DNA from: Salvelinus alpinus
Lineage: Eukaryota > Chordata > Actinopteri > Salmoniformes > Salmonidae
NCBI RefSeq assembly: GCF_045679555.1
Contig: NC_092110.1
Location: 558,001-622,000, forward strand
Length of the DNA stretch: 64,000 nucleotides
Reading direction: 5' to 3'
This document shows, piece by piece, positions 1 to 28,800 of this stretch; positions within the stretch are counted from its first letter, which is position 1, and each line of letters starts with the position of its first letter. The notes beneath the pieces were generated by a model. It ran no database searches and was not told the DNA's origin. It saw only the letters and a program-made list of their open reading frames with translations. The position numbers and the translations under genes were made by a program.

Positions 1-1680
1 CCATGTGTGTTTCGTGTGTGTGTGCATGTGTGTGTCTGTTTGTGTGAGCAAATAAGTAACTAGTTTTATGAGTGCCCAGGGCGTACAGGATGTCAGTGTG
101 AATAATCCAGGGCTGAACTGGTAGGTCTTACTTTATAGGGTCTTCTAACTCCAACAGTGGACAGTCTCTCTCACCCACACACACACACACACTTCGTTTC
201 TACACATTCTCACTTAGTCACAGAATTTCCACTAAAATCCCTCGATGCTGACCCAGACTTTGTCATTTCTGTGTGCTAATAAAAATAATGACTCGTGTTT
301 GTTGCGCAAGACGGCGTGTGTTTAAAAAAAGGGTTCGTAGTGGAATGGAAGTCTAGCCCTATGAGGCTCATTGTCCTTATTATTTTAATATAGTGCATTA
401 TAAAATTTAGTTCATAGGGCATTATGACTAGGCTGTATAATTCATAATCTAGTTGATTATTAATTGCTTATCTAGATGCTTATGAGCAGTTAATAGCACC
501 TATGTCATGCATTATTATATTTATATTTAGCATATAATGCATTATGAAGATGGTTCATGTTACTTCTCGTTTATGCATTATGCTGTGTGCTTATTATGCA
601 TTAGAAAGAAGGTATTCATAGGAAGAGAAACATGAATGGCATATGTATAATGCTATCAACACATGAGATTCCAAGAAAAACCTGAATGGCATATCCTTCA
701 TAGCTGCATTTGAAGGCAGTAAGCAATATGCATATGTCACGTTTGAGCGAATCACTTTTGTCAAGTCCATCGTTGGTCACCGCCTTTCAAAGTGTTGCTT
801 TATAGGTATAAAATTGTCAGACTTGCAGTTTTTGGATGAAGTCTCCTTCGAGTTGGTGCGGTTGCTTCTCACCAAGTGCACCATGCAGCCATCACCTGCA
901 TTGTGGGATGCACTATGTGTCAACCAATCATTAAGGTGCTTCTTTCTCATTTAGGTGTTGATGCGAAGGGGCAGGGGGAGGACAGCACTGCTACAGGGGA
1001 TTGAGAGAAAGGTAGTGAGGGAGGAAGGGAGAGAGAAGAGAGAAAAAGGGAGAGGGGGATAGAGAAAGCAGGTTGGCCACCAGCGCTCTCAACCCCTCTG
1101 CTTGACATCCTAACAATTTGTAATGTAGCCATAGTGACTGTGTGGTTTTTGTCTGAGATGAGTTGATGCTGATTTGATTTCCTGTTCTTTTGCTGTGGCC
1201 CTGTCACGTGTGTGTGGTGGGGGTGTTTGTAGAGAACCAGACTGGTGAGGGGCAACTGCTCTCTGAACATCTGCTGCCCTCAGGTTGGTGAGATGAACTG
1301 GGGACGGTGCTCAATTCATCAGTAGAGCTTTACCGGGAAAAACAAATACCGGGCTGGGAGAGAGACATTTGGAGTACTGCTTGAGTGGAGAAACCCAAAC
1401 AGTAGCACTGTTCCTTTAAGCACGGTCAAATATTATCATCAATGGACAGATAACAATGTTCTTAGTGACCTCATTCTAACCTACTGAATGTCTCAGAGAG
1501 CAGTGAATCTATGAAAGGCCGTTACCTCCTACTCTTCAACTTCACTTGTCAATAAAGAAATCATAATATTCTAACAGTGATGTGAAATCAGCATTTGTTC
1601 ATTTAGTCTTTTAACCAGTCTAGTGAAACTGCACTTGATATTCTAATAATTCTTATCCTATACATCAGCCATACTCAACT
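1..1680. other. GCH1 intron 1, no gene seen
   Basis: TG/CA microsatellites (about 8-50 and 165-192) and an AT-rich stretch around 360-660 with repeated cattat-type motifs. I see no exon, and the GCH1 first exon is not here. Confidence 0.5.
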
Positions 1681-1810
1681 GATGGACCGTGGTCCAGATC
1701 CGGACCCAGAGCAGGGTCAATACAGACTGCGGGTCCCAAAATAATAATAATAAAATAAAAAAATGTTTAAAAAAATATATATATATATTTGTTTTATTAG
1801 GAATTCAGTC

Positions 1811-2775
1811 AAATCTCATTTAATTTGTCACATGCGCCGAATACAACGGGTGTAGACTTTACTATGAAATGCTTGCTTACGAGCCCTTCCCATGGATGCA
1901 AAGCAAGGTTTTTCATTTCCTGGCAGCCTATCTACTGAGGTTGGGTTGGAGTGGGAGTGGTAGGTAAAGTCTCCATGGTAACATGGTGAGTGAGCAGACG
2001 GTCTGACTTGTTGCTTTAGGGTCCTGCCTTGTTGTGGTTTTGCAGTTTGTCTGTGATAATTATTATACAAAGAAAAATAGTAACACAAGGAATAAAGTAC
2101 ACAAGAATGAAGCTATATACAGGGAGTATCAGTACCAGATCAATGTATGAGGTATTTGAGGTAGATATGTACATGAAGGCAGGGTAAAGTGACTAGGCAG
2201 GATAGATAATAATAAATAAACTGAGTAGCAGTGTGTGTGTGGGGTATTTTGGGTGAGTGTCAGCGTGTGTGTGTATACACTGTATATAGTCTTGTGAGTG
2301 GGCATAGAAGCCCGCAAGATGGGGTCAAAATGCAGATAGTCCGGCTAACCATTTAATGAACTATTTAGCAGTCCTATGGCTATTTAGCAGTCTTATGGCT
2401 TGGGGGTAAAAGCTGTCTCGGCGCATGTTGGTCCAAGAGCCGATGCTACTGTCCGGGAAACAGTACCAGAGCAGAGTGAGCAGTCTGGTTTTGGTGGCTG
2501 GAGTCTTTGGCAATTTTTCGGGCCTTCTGACACCACCAGATATAGAGGTCCTTGGTGGCAGGGAGCTTGGCCCCCGTGATGTACTGGGTTGTCCGCAACA
2601 CCCTCTGTAGTGCTTTGTGGTTGAGGGTGGTGAATTTGCCATACCAAGCATTGATTCAGCCAGTCAAGATGCTCTCGATGGTGCAGCTGTAGAACTTTTC
2701 TTTTAGCTTCCTGAGGGAAAAGACTGTGTGGGGGTGTGGACCATTTTTAAGTCCTTAGTGATGTGGACTTTCTCA
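1811..2775 (-). mobile_element. non-LTR retrotransposon 3' end (family R1)
   Basis: On the - strand this reads the C-terminal end of a fish LINE ORF2 (conserved ITGAKLPA-like segment followed by a KIAKD-like segment) and a 3' end finishing with the GGCGCATGTGACAAAT-type tail. Reading frames are broken. The middle (about 1910-2055) is interrupted by a segment that also occurs inverted at 2970-3100. The same family appears at 6435-8215, 12905-13215, 14182-14360 and 61404-62095. The name RSg-1 is possible but not verified. Confidence 0.75.
1911..2053. repeat. left arm of a ~130-bp inverted repeat
   Basis: The segment, including the ccatggtaacatgg palindrome and gggtcctgccttgtt, recurs as its reverse complement at 2970-3100 with about 90% visible identity. 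It is inserted within the LINE at 1811-2775. Confidence 0.75.
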
Positions 2776-2802
2776 TAGTAAGTACCCCTGCTATACATTA
2801 AA

Positions 2803-2850
2803 ATGTTATTAATTTAGCAGATGCTCTTATCCAGAGTGACAATCAGCATA
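2803..2850 (-). repeat. L2/SINE 3' tail fragment
   Basis: Contains the tagcagatgctcttatccag signature, which is the 3' tail of the full-length L2 at 54117 and of the remnants at 24395 and 54020. Confidence 0.6.
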
Positions 2851-2969
2851 TAGGCCTACACATGCATTGTCTGACTTATCAAACACTAAGCCTATGGTGA
2901 AACTATTGTTGTTGTTAGTTTAACCAGTGATCTCATCGCCGTAGCGCCCAAACCGGCTGCTGCTTGTAC

Positions 2970-3100
2970 AGACAAGTGGCAAAACAACAAGGCAGGACCC
3001 TAAAGCAACAAGTCAAACAGTCCACTCACTCAACCATGTTACCATGGAAACTTTACCTCCCATTCCAACCCAACCGCTGTAGATAGGCGGCCAGGAAATT
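2970..3100. repeat. right arm of the inverted repeat
   Basis: Reverse-complement partner of 1911-2053, 340 bp upstream of GCH1 exon 2. Either two copies of a MITE or a local inverted duplication. Confidence 0.75.
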
Positions 3101-3441
3101 AAAAACCTCCGTCAGGGAGAAGGGAGGGCGCATCGCCACAAACAGATAAAAACCCATGGATTTATTTGAACAATGATATGAGCTCCGCTAGGAGAGAAAA
3201 TGAAATAAAATGACAAACAGGAAGAGCGGTAGGGCTATATGGGAGTCGAGATATAATTACAATGTTTGCCAGATAGAAACAGCAGGCTTATGGAATGGAG
3301 GTAGAGTGAATGATTAGGTTGCCGAGGGCTGTCTGGTCTCGTCTGTTGCGCGTCTTGTTAAGTGTCTCGGAGCTGTATGGCGTCGACTCGGTGGGCCTCG
3401 CACTCATCCGTCTCACTCTCTTTTTCTCTTTGCTTCCGCAG

Positions 3442-19790
<16,349 letters not shown>

Positions 19791-20357
19791 GAGGGACGAG
19801 CGGTCCACAAACCTGCTGCACAGCCCAACTCGGATCCACTCTCCCTGTCGCCTGGTTGGAGCAGCAGCCGGCACACAGCAATTTCTGTACAAAGCCTAGA
19901 GTCCGGGCTTGGTGGGTGTGTGTGCGTTATGTGTGTGCGTTTTATTCCATCCCTCCACCCCCTTCCAAATCATCACATGGTCACATGACATAGCCGTGTA
20001 TGTACATGACAGTCTTACTTAATGCTGTCTGCCAGGTGGCAGGCTTAACCTAAAAAAATACTGGCTCAATGATTAGTGTTTTATGGTTGCTTAATTTTGT
20101 CCTTTATTTTTTTATTCAGTTTTAATCAGATTGAACTACCAATTACAGTAGAGATACACCTACACCTACAACATCCTAATATTCGAAACAATTTATCAAT
20201 CTTGTTTTTTACTTTTATCCTGATATATTTTTACAATATATTTTTATCCATGTAAGCTAGGACCATAGGGTTTAATTCAAAAACGGACATATTTGTAAAG
20301 CTGAAGCATTATAGATTCCGCGATATAAATTAAGGTAATTTTGCGTTTGAGCCGACA
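19791..20357 (+). other. gch1: GCH1 proximal 3'UTR (presumed)
   Basis: Non-coding sequence follows the GCH1 stop up to the next transposon. No AATAAA is seen here, so the transcript probably continues through the repeat at 20358-21012. The 3' end was not determined. Confidence 0.5.
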
Positions 20358-21012
20358 TACACTGAGTGTAAAAAAACTACTTAAAGAACTGCTTTTTCCA
20401 TGACAGACTGACCCGGTGAATCCAGTTAAGATATGATCCCTTATCGATGTCACTTGTTAAATCTACTTCAATCAGTGTAGGTGAAGGGGAGAAGACCGGT
20501 TAAATAATTATTTTTAAGCCTTGAGACAATTGTGAATGTGTGTCATTCAGACAGTGAATGGGCAAGACAAGATTTAAGTGCCTTTGAACAGGGTATGGCA
20601 GTAGGTGCCAGGCACACCGGTTTTGTTGTGTCAAGAACGGAAACGCTGCTCGGCTTTTCACGCTCGACAGTTCCAAGAATGGTCCACCACCCAAAGGACA
20701 TCCAGACAACTTGACACAACTGTGGGAAGCATTGGCGTCAACATGGGCCAGCATCCCTGTGGAACGCTTTCGACACCTTGTAGAGTCCACGCCCTGACGA
20801 ATTAAGGCTGTTCTGAGGGAGGGGGGTTAGGGTTAGGGTTAGGGTAGTCTGTATTGTCATTGTTTTTAAAAACCTGCCCTGGGACTGCGGTTGTAAATGA
20901 GCCGGTTGGCTAGAACCGGCACTTTTACAGAAACATTGATTAATGTGCACTGTCCCTGTAAAAATAAACTCAAACTCAATAGGAAGGTGTTCTTAATGTT
21001 TTTTTACACTCA
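20358..21012 (+). mobile_element. Tc1-like transposon, family X, internally replaced
   Basis: The left end tacactgagtgtaaaaaaac pairs with the right end gtttttttacactca. The N-terminal transposase region is recognisable ([13 protein letters not shown]). Past 20820 the interior is replaced by three TTAGGG units and a LINE-like 3' tail (20865-20980). Confidence 0.85.
20827..20844 (+). repeat. interstitial telomere-like repeat (TTAGGG)3
   Basis: Three perfect TTAGGG units preceded by six G residues, inside Tc1 family X. Confidence 0.9.
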
Positions 21013-22437
21013 TTTTATGCAGCGTTTACCGTGAATGCCATCTCCGCTAAAGCAGGAACATTGCCTTTAAATTTCAATTCACGGATTACTATAATCGTAT
21101 GTATTTAACCTTGCCTTGAGCCAAACCTATTCAAGTGTGGTAAGTGCCCTTTTCGCATGGCATCATATTCCCGCTCAAGCCAAATGCTTCAAACCCATTT
21201 GTCAAACAATTAACACTTAGGTCTATCTATCAGCCTATCAGAAGGATCAGTCCCCATCTACTGTACTTGTCATTAACTAATACACAAAGGGGGAGCAACA
21301 TACACTCATACAAATTTGGTAGCTACTGCTCCAGTTAATTGTATACTGCACCCTTCAACTTCAGGAAACCAACAATGATGGGTTACTGAACATGTTAACT
21401 GGAGTTCAAATGATGTGATGTAATGTTGCTGTTAGTTTTGATTGTTGTATTTGTCTGTGACCAAAGTTTCCAAAAGGTGCAGTTACAATGACTAGATGGT
21501 AACTGGATAGTGCAATGAAGGAGGATTTAGATGGCACTAAACGGTGTCCATAATAGGACAAGCCGGTCAGGAGTTGTTGTCAGGAGGCTGGCCTAATATG
21601 GACACCGTACATACACTGTACATTATTCGTCACACTATTGTAGGTATCACAATAGTGAAAAAGGTACGGATTGACAAATGTGGCTTTCTCTGTATCCCCC
21701 AAGTGTGCATTTCAGAATTCAGTTAGGGTCTCTATTGGGCACCACTAGCTTCGTATATGTAAGTTGTGTAGGTCTGTATGCGTTTTTAATTTTTGTGTGT
21801 AATCTACAAGTGTATTTTCAAAAATTGTTGTGGGCCAGCCCAGTATATATTCCGCTGACCTCTATCTTGAGCAGCCTTACTTTTTTTTGGGAGGAGAATG
21901 GAGAATTCACTTCCAACCGATGAATTCGAAGAGACTAGAGGTAGGAGTCTCACCTCTTGGTAAAGGAGCACATCAACTCTGTTAACCTTCTATTGTCAAA
22001 TCTGAATATATCTATGTATGTCAGTGTATAAATGTTTCAGATTTCTTTTAAACGTTTTAAATGTCAAAATATGCTGCACTTGAGTACAGTACAATCCTCT
22101 TTGCAATGTCACGTATACTGTATGTTTGATATTTAACATGTTATGTAGGCTCTTCTCTCTTCAGCCGGGATATTAAAATATAGTAACATTTGAAAAATTT
22201 TCAGTAGCTAGGTATCCATCCAATTGGCGAAAGATTTTTATGTGGATATTCAAAAATCACAGCAGAGATGTTTCCAAGAAATTGACTTGTTGTAGATAAA
22301 AAGCTGTGTGTGATGACCGTGCACATGAAAATAACTTTGGCGTTTAAATTACCATGTACCATTGCATTTGTAACTCTACGGATGGTTTTGTCACAAACTG
22401 TTGCGTTAATAACAAATGTGCGCTATCTGGTTTTGGC
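21013..22437. other. intergenic/GCH1 downstream, no gene seen
   Basis: AT-rich unique-looking sequence between the Tc1 fragment and the hAT element. No exon, RNA gene or repeat end recognised. Confidence 0.5.
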
Positions 22438-22445
22438 GCATGCTC

Positions 22446-23101
22446 CAGTGATGCCAATTCAGCAATTTTGTTGCTTGATTTAGCAACTTTTCAGACTACC
22501 CTGGCAACTTTTTTTTCAAATAGCACCTAGCAACACATTTAGCTACTTTTAAAAATGTATTTGGAACTTTTAGCAACTTTTGAAAAGTGACTCAAACGCT
22601 AAAATGCACGCATTTTCCCTCTAAATGACACAAAAAACGATTTTCTCTGTCACACACTTAGTCACAACACACATGACTGGCTGCAAAAGTGTGTTGTGAG
22701 TGACGTCAGCAGCAGACGCTCAGCTCGTGCACAGGCAGCAGCAATTTCAGCAAATTGCAAATCATTGTTGGCTGACTGCAGCAGCAGTAGTACGGATTCG
22801 ACGAGCCAACCCCAATTAATATAGTTGGTCACGAATGTTTGATCTTGAACAGAACTTACAACATAAATCAACATGTCTCAATCAAAATTGTACAGCCAGA
22901 AGTACAGAAAATAGTGGGAGAATGTAACTGAACAAATGTCAAATCATATTTTTTTCCGAGATGGCCAGGCAATTTGAGTAACGTTATTGTGTATTCTACG
23001 TAATGACGCAGTTTTACGTTATCACGCAATGACATCACGTCATTTAACAACAAATCAACCTGCCTCTAGCAATTTACCCTGTAAATGAGTTGGCAACACT
23101 G
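22446..23101. mobile_element. non-autonomous hAT-like element (656 bp) with 8-bp target duplication
   Basis: Termini CAGTGATGCCAATTC and (inverted) GAGTTGGCAACACTG; perfect 8-bp flanking duplication GCATGCTC at 22438-22445 and 23102-23109. The CAGTG/CACTG ends and 8-bp duplication are typical of hAT. The interior has many tagcaac-type motifs and no transposase. Confidence 0.88.
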
Positions 23102-23840
23102 GCATGCTCTCCAGTCTAGAACAGTTCGCTGACAACGTGGACAGGGTAGGTTATATGATGCAATATGGATAAGAGCAATAGCATTTTTATTTGTTAATTG
23201 GCAGACAAGTTTTGTTCATGTAGCCAGCATTCAAATAAAACTCTTGATGGGCATGTGCATGAAGCTCATCACCGTCCATCACTTAACCGTCATGAAAGTT
23301 CATCAAAATGATTTAATCTGCCTATAAACGCTAATGTTTTTCCATGTCGTAGTACAACAGATGTCATCGCATGACTCTCAAATTTACTTCGATATGGTTT
23401 ATTAAAATCAATATTTGCACATAAAGGCTTTCCACCGCATTTGTCGCATAATTATTTTTTACCGACAAAAATTTTCCCACCATGAACAAATTTTCGACAT
23501 TTCTACCGATACTTTCCATCACACCTATTGTGATTTATTTTCATACAGTATGACTTTACTCTCAAACTGTCGATGGAAACGTTGCGATAAATAGGAATAG
23601 TAGCAAGCGGTATAGTTGTACATTTATTGGAAATATATAATACTCTGAAATGGGTAGGTTTTAACCAATCTGATTTGGCCATTGGGGTTGTATATGTCAG
23701 GGGTGGGAGAAGGTGCGTGCTATATAGTCAGACAGCTCCTACATTGTCTCTGTGGCCTTTTTTAGGAGGACCTGTTCTTTGGGCTCCTTCACCACTGTCA
23801 TTTAGGTTACACTTCTTACTGTGGTCATTTGAAAGTTTTA

Positions 23841-23846
23841 AATAAA
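23841..23846 (+). other. candidate poly(A) signal for GCH1
   Basis: AATAAA on the + strand in non-repeat sequence, followed within 30 bp by T/G-containing sequence. It lies about 4 kb after the GCH1 stop. It is the only clear non-transposon candidate I saw between the stop and the L2 fragment. Assignment to GCH1 is inference. Confidence 0.25.
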
Positions 23847-24010
23847 GAAAATTAAATATGTATGTAAGAACTATGAACCTGGCTATTGTGCTCTTCTTTG
23901 TAAAGCCTGTTTATACCTGGCACTAACATATGTCCTGTTCTACTTTCTGATTGTGCCCACATTTAAAGTGTAGATTATTTAAAATACCTGATTGATCACA
24001 GAATGTTGGC

Positions 24011-24210
24011 ACCATATACCAGCATACAACTGGGAAAAATCCACTTGAACGCACCTCCAACTGGTAATTACAAGTGGTAAACTTGTCTATCATCCCCATG
24101 CTCACTTGCACCTCTAAATTGTCAACAAAAAGAAAGTAGATGGCAGCAGCTTCAGCAGTTGTGGTTTATGATAAGAACAAAATACAAATTATTGATACAA
24201 AATTGATTCT
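24011..24210 (+). repeat. dispersed repeat F, copy 1
   Basis: actgggaaaaatccacttga and aactggtaattac recur at 60185-60350. Class unknown, no coding potential. Confidence 0.6.
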
Positions 24211-24394
24211 GTTCATCTTCGTTTTGATTTAAGTGAAAGCAGCTCTGGATATGGGCAAAAGAGCAAAACAATCACTTGCCTTCTTATGACCTCCATGTTT
24301 GATGGTATTTCCCAGTTCAAAACGACTTCACACTGGTAATTACCACCTTCCCACCGGGTTATGAACCTATTATTAAGGACACCCATATCGGCAT

Positions 24395-25845
24395 TTGTCA
24401 TTTAGCAGACACTCTTATCCAGAGTGACTTCGTGCATTCATCTTAAAATAGTTAAGTGGAACAACCACATATCACAGTCATAGTAAGTACATTTTCCTCA
24501 AAATAGCTATCAAAGTCAGAGCTAGTAAGGGGTAATTTTTTTTAAAAAAAAGCAGTGTTAGGCATTATTTATTTAGGGAGGGGTCAGGGTGAGAAGGGGA
24601 TGCTGTGGGATTATTTCAGATGCTTTTGGATGATGGGCAGGGACTCTGCTGTCCTAGCTTCAGGGGGAAGCTGGTGACAGGACAGAGAAGAGCTTGGACT
24701 GGGCTGAGCGGGAGCTGCCAAGAGACCAGAGGTGGCAGAACGGAGTGGGTGTTGTCCAGGGTCACGCCAAGGTTCTTTGTACTCTGGGAGGGGGACACTG
24801 GAGTTGTCAACAATGATGGAGAGGTCTTTGAGCGGGCAGGCCTTGCCCTGGCGGAAGAGCAGCTCCATCTTTTCGAGGCTGAGCTTGAGGTGGTGGGCCG
24901 ACATCCAAGCTGAGATATCTGCCAGGCAAGCAGATGCGTGTCGCCACGTGGGTGTCAGAATGGGGGAAGGAGAGAAGTAGTTGAGTCTCATCCGCATAGC
25001 AATCATGAGCGAGACCTGGTGGGGATATGACTGAGCAGAGTAGCTTTGTGTATAGAGAGAAGGGCCTAGAACCGAGCCCTGGGGGACACCAGTTGTGAGT
25101 ACAGTACGTGGTGCAGACACAGATCCTCTTCACAATGCCTGGCAGGAGCGGCCTGCCAGATAGGATGCAATCCAAGAGTGCAGAGGCTGAGACGTCCAGC
25201 CCTGAGAGGGTGGAGAGGAGGATGTGATGGTTCACAGTGTTGAAGGCAGCAGATTGATCTAGGAGGATGAGAACAGAGGAGAGAGTCAGCTTTGGCAGTG
25301 TGAAGAGCCTCCGTGACACAGAGAAGAGCAGTGACACGTCTTGAAGCCTGACTGGTTAGGGTCAAGAAGATCGTTCTGAGAGATAGCGAGAGAGTTGGTC
25401 AGAAAGAAAAGAAAGGGATACCGGTCTGTATTGTCTGATGTCAGAGTCGTCAAGTGTTGGTTTCTTGAGGGGAGCGACTCTGGCAACTTTGAAGTCAGAG
25501 GCAACGCAGCCAGTGCTCAGGGATGAGTTGAGGGAAGTGAGATGGTCTCCAGAGATGGTCCAAGGGAGGAGAGGGTCGAGCGAGCAGGGTGTCGGGTGGC
25601 CGGACCTCACATTGTGTACACTTGCTTTGGGGTTACAAAATGGGGGTGTAGGGATTTTTGGGGGGGGTTGACAGCTTTGTTTTAGCTGGTCGTGTGAAAC
25701 AAGGCGGTACCCTCCTTGACTGGAGCCCGCCTCTTGGCAACAGGTTTTATGAAAGTGCTTCAGCTTCTCTGATTGTTGTGCTTTTTGGAGGAGTAGCCAG
25801 TAGACTCGTCTCCTGCTATGGTGTGGCCTCCCAGAATACAAGACA
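24395..25845 (-). mobile_element. L2-clade LINE, 5'-truncated, degenerate
   Basis: Carries the 3' tail tcatttagcagacactcttatcc, then on the - strand, in shifting frames, RT pieces: LLDQSAAFNTVNHHILLSTL, GVPQGSVLGPSL, CYADETQLLLS (YADD changed to YADE) and DPNQSGFKT. Same family as the intact copy at 54117. Lies between GCH1 and SAMD4A. Confidence 0.88.
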
Positions 25846-25849
25846 TGAC

Positions 25850-28800
25850 CCTTTCATTAGAATTTAAAACTTTTTTTATCCATAGACAATTTTACAAGTT
25901 ATTCTTTAATACATTTTTTGTCTGTGGTTATAACAAAGATGTCAAGCATTTGAACACAGACCCCACAAAACAAAGCATTCAGTCGATTCATTCAGTATCT
26001 TTCACTCACTCACTCGCAGCTCTCCCATTCTGAATAGATAGCAACCACAATCTCTCAGACAAAAATGAAAATACATACATTTACACAGAGGAGTCTCTGT
26101 AGATCCATTTAGAACAGATGAGCATCCACACTTCCTCTCACAAGCCAAACCCTGCCCGAGGCAAGTAGCTACAGGAACACAGAACCTGAGACAGGCTTTT
26201 GGCATGGCGTCAGGCCCCGAATTAAAAAAGTAACTCTGGGATCAGGTCCCCCCTGTCCATATAATTTTAATCATTATGATCTAGAAGGCATGTAAAAAGC
26301 ACTACTACTCAGATTCTTTGTAAATACTGGCCCAGTTCTAATTGGCTGGCTCTACAGAGAGACTGGTTGTAATACTGATCTATGTAGTGTACAGTGGACC
26401 TCAGGTCTCTCTGAACGTCAGCCCTCATGTGTTGCTGAACTGTGGGCATAGTGACCATACAATCCCTAGATACTGTATAACACACACATACAGCTGAGAG
26501 GCAGTCATCCTCTGATGACTAAACAAAGGAAGAAAAACAACAGCCTTCTTTTGATTGGGCCATGTCGCAGCATTTCTGGTACATTTGAGAATAAGTATTT
26601 TACAGTTACAGCAAGACACACACGTGCAAACACACACAAAGCATATACATCTGTTTGTTGTACAGACAGGTATAATTCCTAACTTCATATCAGCATTGAA
26701 AAGTACCTACAGAAACAAAAAAATACACTGACAACACGAGGCCAGAAAGAAGTGTTCCATATTGTTTTTGTCTACAACTTGACGCCAAAAGATACATTTT
26801 AAAATGTCCTAGAGGACCTAGTATGCAGTTTGGAGGATGCCACCATTTTGACTGTCAACACACCTCTATCTGGGTTGCTTCTAGTAATATTATTACAGTC
26901 ATTTACATTTTGGGTAAATGTCTCGAGTAAAAAAAAGGCACTGCCATTTGTTATTTTAAATATGACTTCCCAGCCTCGTGCATTTCTATAATATAAATTA
27001 CCATTTTTTTGGGAGCTTTTGAGTTTTTTTCTTAAACATAGGATATTATTTTTTCAAATATATTTGTAAGCCTGCAGTCAATACAGGACATCGGCTTTTT
27101 GATAACAAAAACAAAACAAACAGAGCACAGTAAAGCTGTAGAACTTTTGTTACAGTATGGATGCTTCCGAGTTTACAAAAAAAGAAAGAGGCTCGCCATC
27201 GAATAATGATGCGATAATTGACTAATGTGCAGAGTGTCTATGACCAACAAAAATGTCAGTTAAAAAAAACCCCATTAAATTAAATAATAATATATTTGGA
27301 ATATCAAGGTTATCATCTAACTGTTAATACTGCAGTGTGTACAGCGGATCTCTCTCATCCCAGCCACATAGGGGTTGGATGCGCTTTGGAAAATACAAAT
27401 AAAAAAACATTTTTTGTGTTACACAAGATGAACAGCTTCCGGAGGAGTCAAAGTCCGATCCACTCCTCATCTGGCTACTTCACACACACAGTTGCAGTAA
27501 TATATCAATGACATTCACAACTCTTCTGTTTACTGCCTCTGCTCCATCGCTCTCTCATAGGCACATGCTGTAGTGTACACTACATTCACACACACATAAC
27601 CTCATGGGCAGTAGTGAGTGTGTAAGTCCCACCCTAGAATGCGCTACCCTCTGCTCTGCAGTTGTTGCCAGTCTTTTGGATAGGCTACATATATCTTAAC
27701 CATCCACTGTGATGTCATCACTAGCCATGCAGATGGTGGTTAGCTTGGTAAGCACTGGTTGCCCATTCCCAAAGGGCTATCCCTGGACCTCCGATGCGCA
27801 TAGCCGAAGTGTAACAAAGTAGTAAAGGGCCTTATCCCACAGAAATAACCCCAGATGACTCTCCATCTCAGTCTATCAAGGGTTACTGTGGCCTGTTCTA
27901 TTTGGCAATGTTTCAAAAGGGTCGTCGCCCCCTATCCTGTTTGTTCTGCTGGTGGCCACGTTCAGACATTTGGCCAACCAGGATAACAAGCGTTCCCAAA
28001 CCGTCAGTCAGAAGAAAAAACGAATCCAAACAAGACAGAGTGTCTCTACTCCACTATTAAATATAAAAATGTGCGATTATACTGTAGTTCAAAACCAAAA
28101 TAACTATGTTAATATTTGAGATGTACTTATGGTCACCAGCCATAGCAAGTTAATACATATGGTACTTTAAATAATACATCTAAATGAATACAATAAATCA
28201 CCTCTGCAACATTAGATAAAAAAAAGAAGAATAAATTATTTGAATCTGCTAATAGTATCAATTTATATGGCAGTGACAAGTGGATCTAACTACCATGTAC
28301 TGTATATCCACTGATGCATGTTGCATCAGTGTACCAATACTGTAATGCTGCCACTAAATATTTTCCAAACCATGCCACAAAAGGGTCCATGCCAATTCAT
28401 GCTTTATGCAATTTTCCTGTTACAGTCCCAGTTAAGGCCTTGCGTTTTTTGTGAGAGCACTTCCTGAAGCAGTGACGTTTGACTGACTATGAAACATCAC
28501 TACAAGCATCAGTTACATTTTGACAATAACAGGTTAAAGGTTTGACTGGGGTCACCCCTACTTTATGACAAGATGGCTCAGTCTGAGAGCTTCAGTTCAA
28601 TGCACACTTAGGAGTGGGCTGTAGTTACTTTGGCAGAGGAAGGGGTGTTCTCGTTCTCCATCGCCGAGCAACGGTGCATTTGGCATGAAGCTGGTTTCAT
28701 CTCACTACAAGTTCACCTCCACAATAAGTCAAGTCCCTTTTTCTGAACTACAAAACTCTTAACCTTTCCTCTCCAAACCACTTGCCTCTCCCCACTGATG

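Noticed and set aside
1..3441. GCH1 exon 1
   Set aside because: No frame resembling the N-terminal GCH1 region ending before [10 protein letters not shown] was found; exon 1 must be further upstream.
20827..20844. Chromosome end
   Set aside because: Only three TTAGGG units inside a transposon with unique sequence on both sides.
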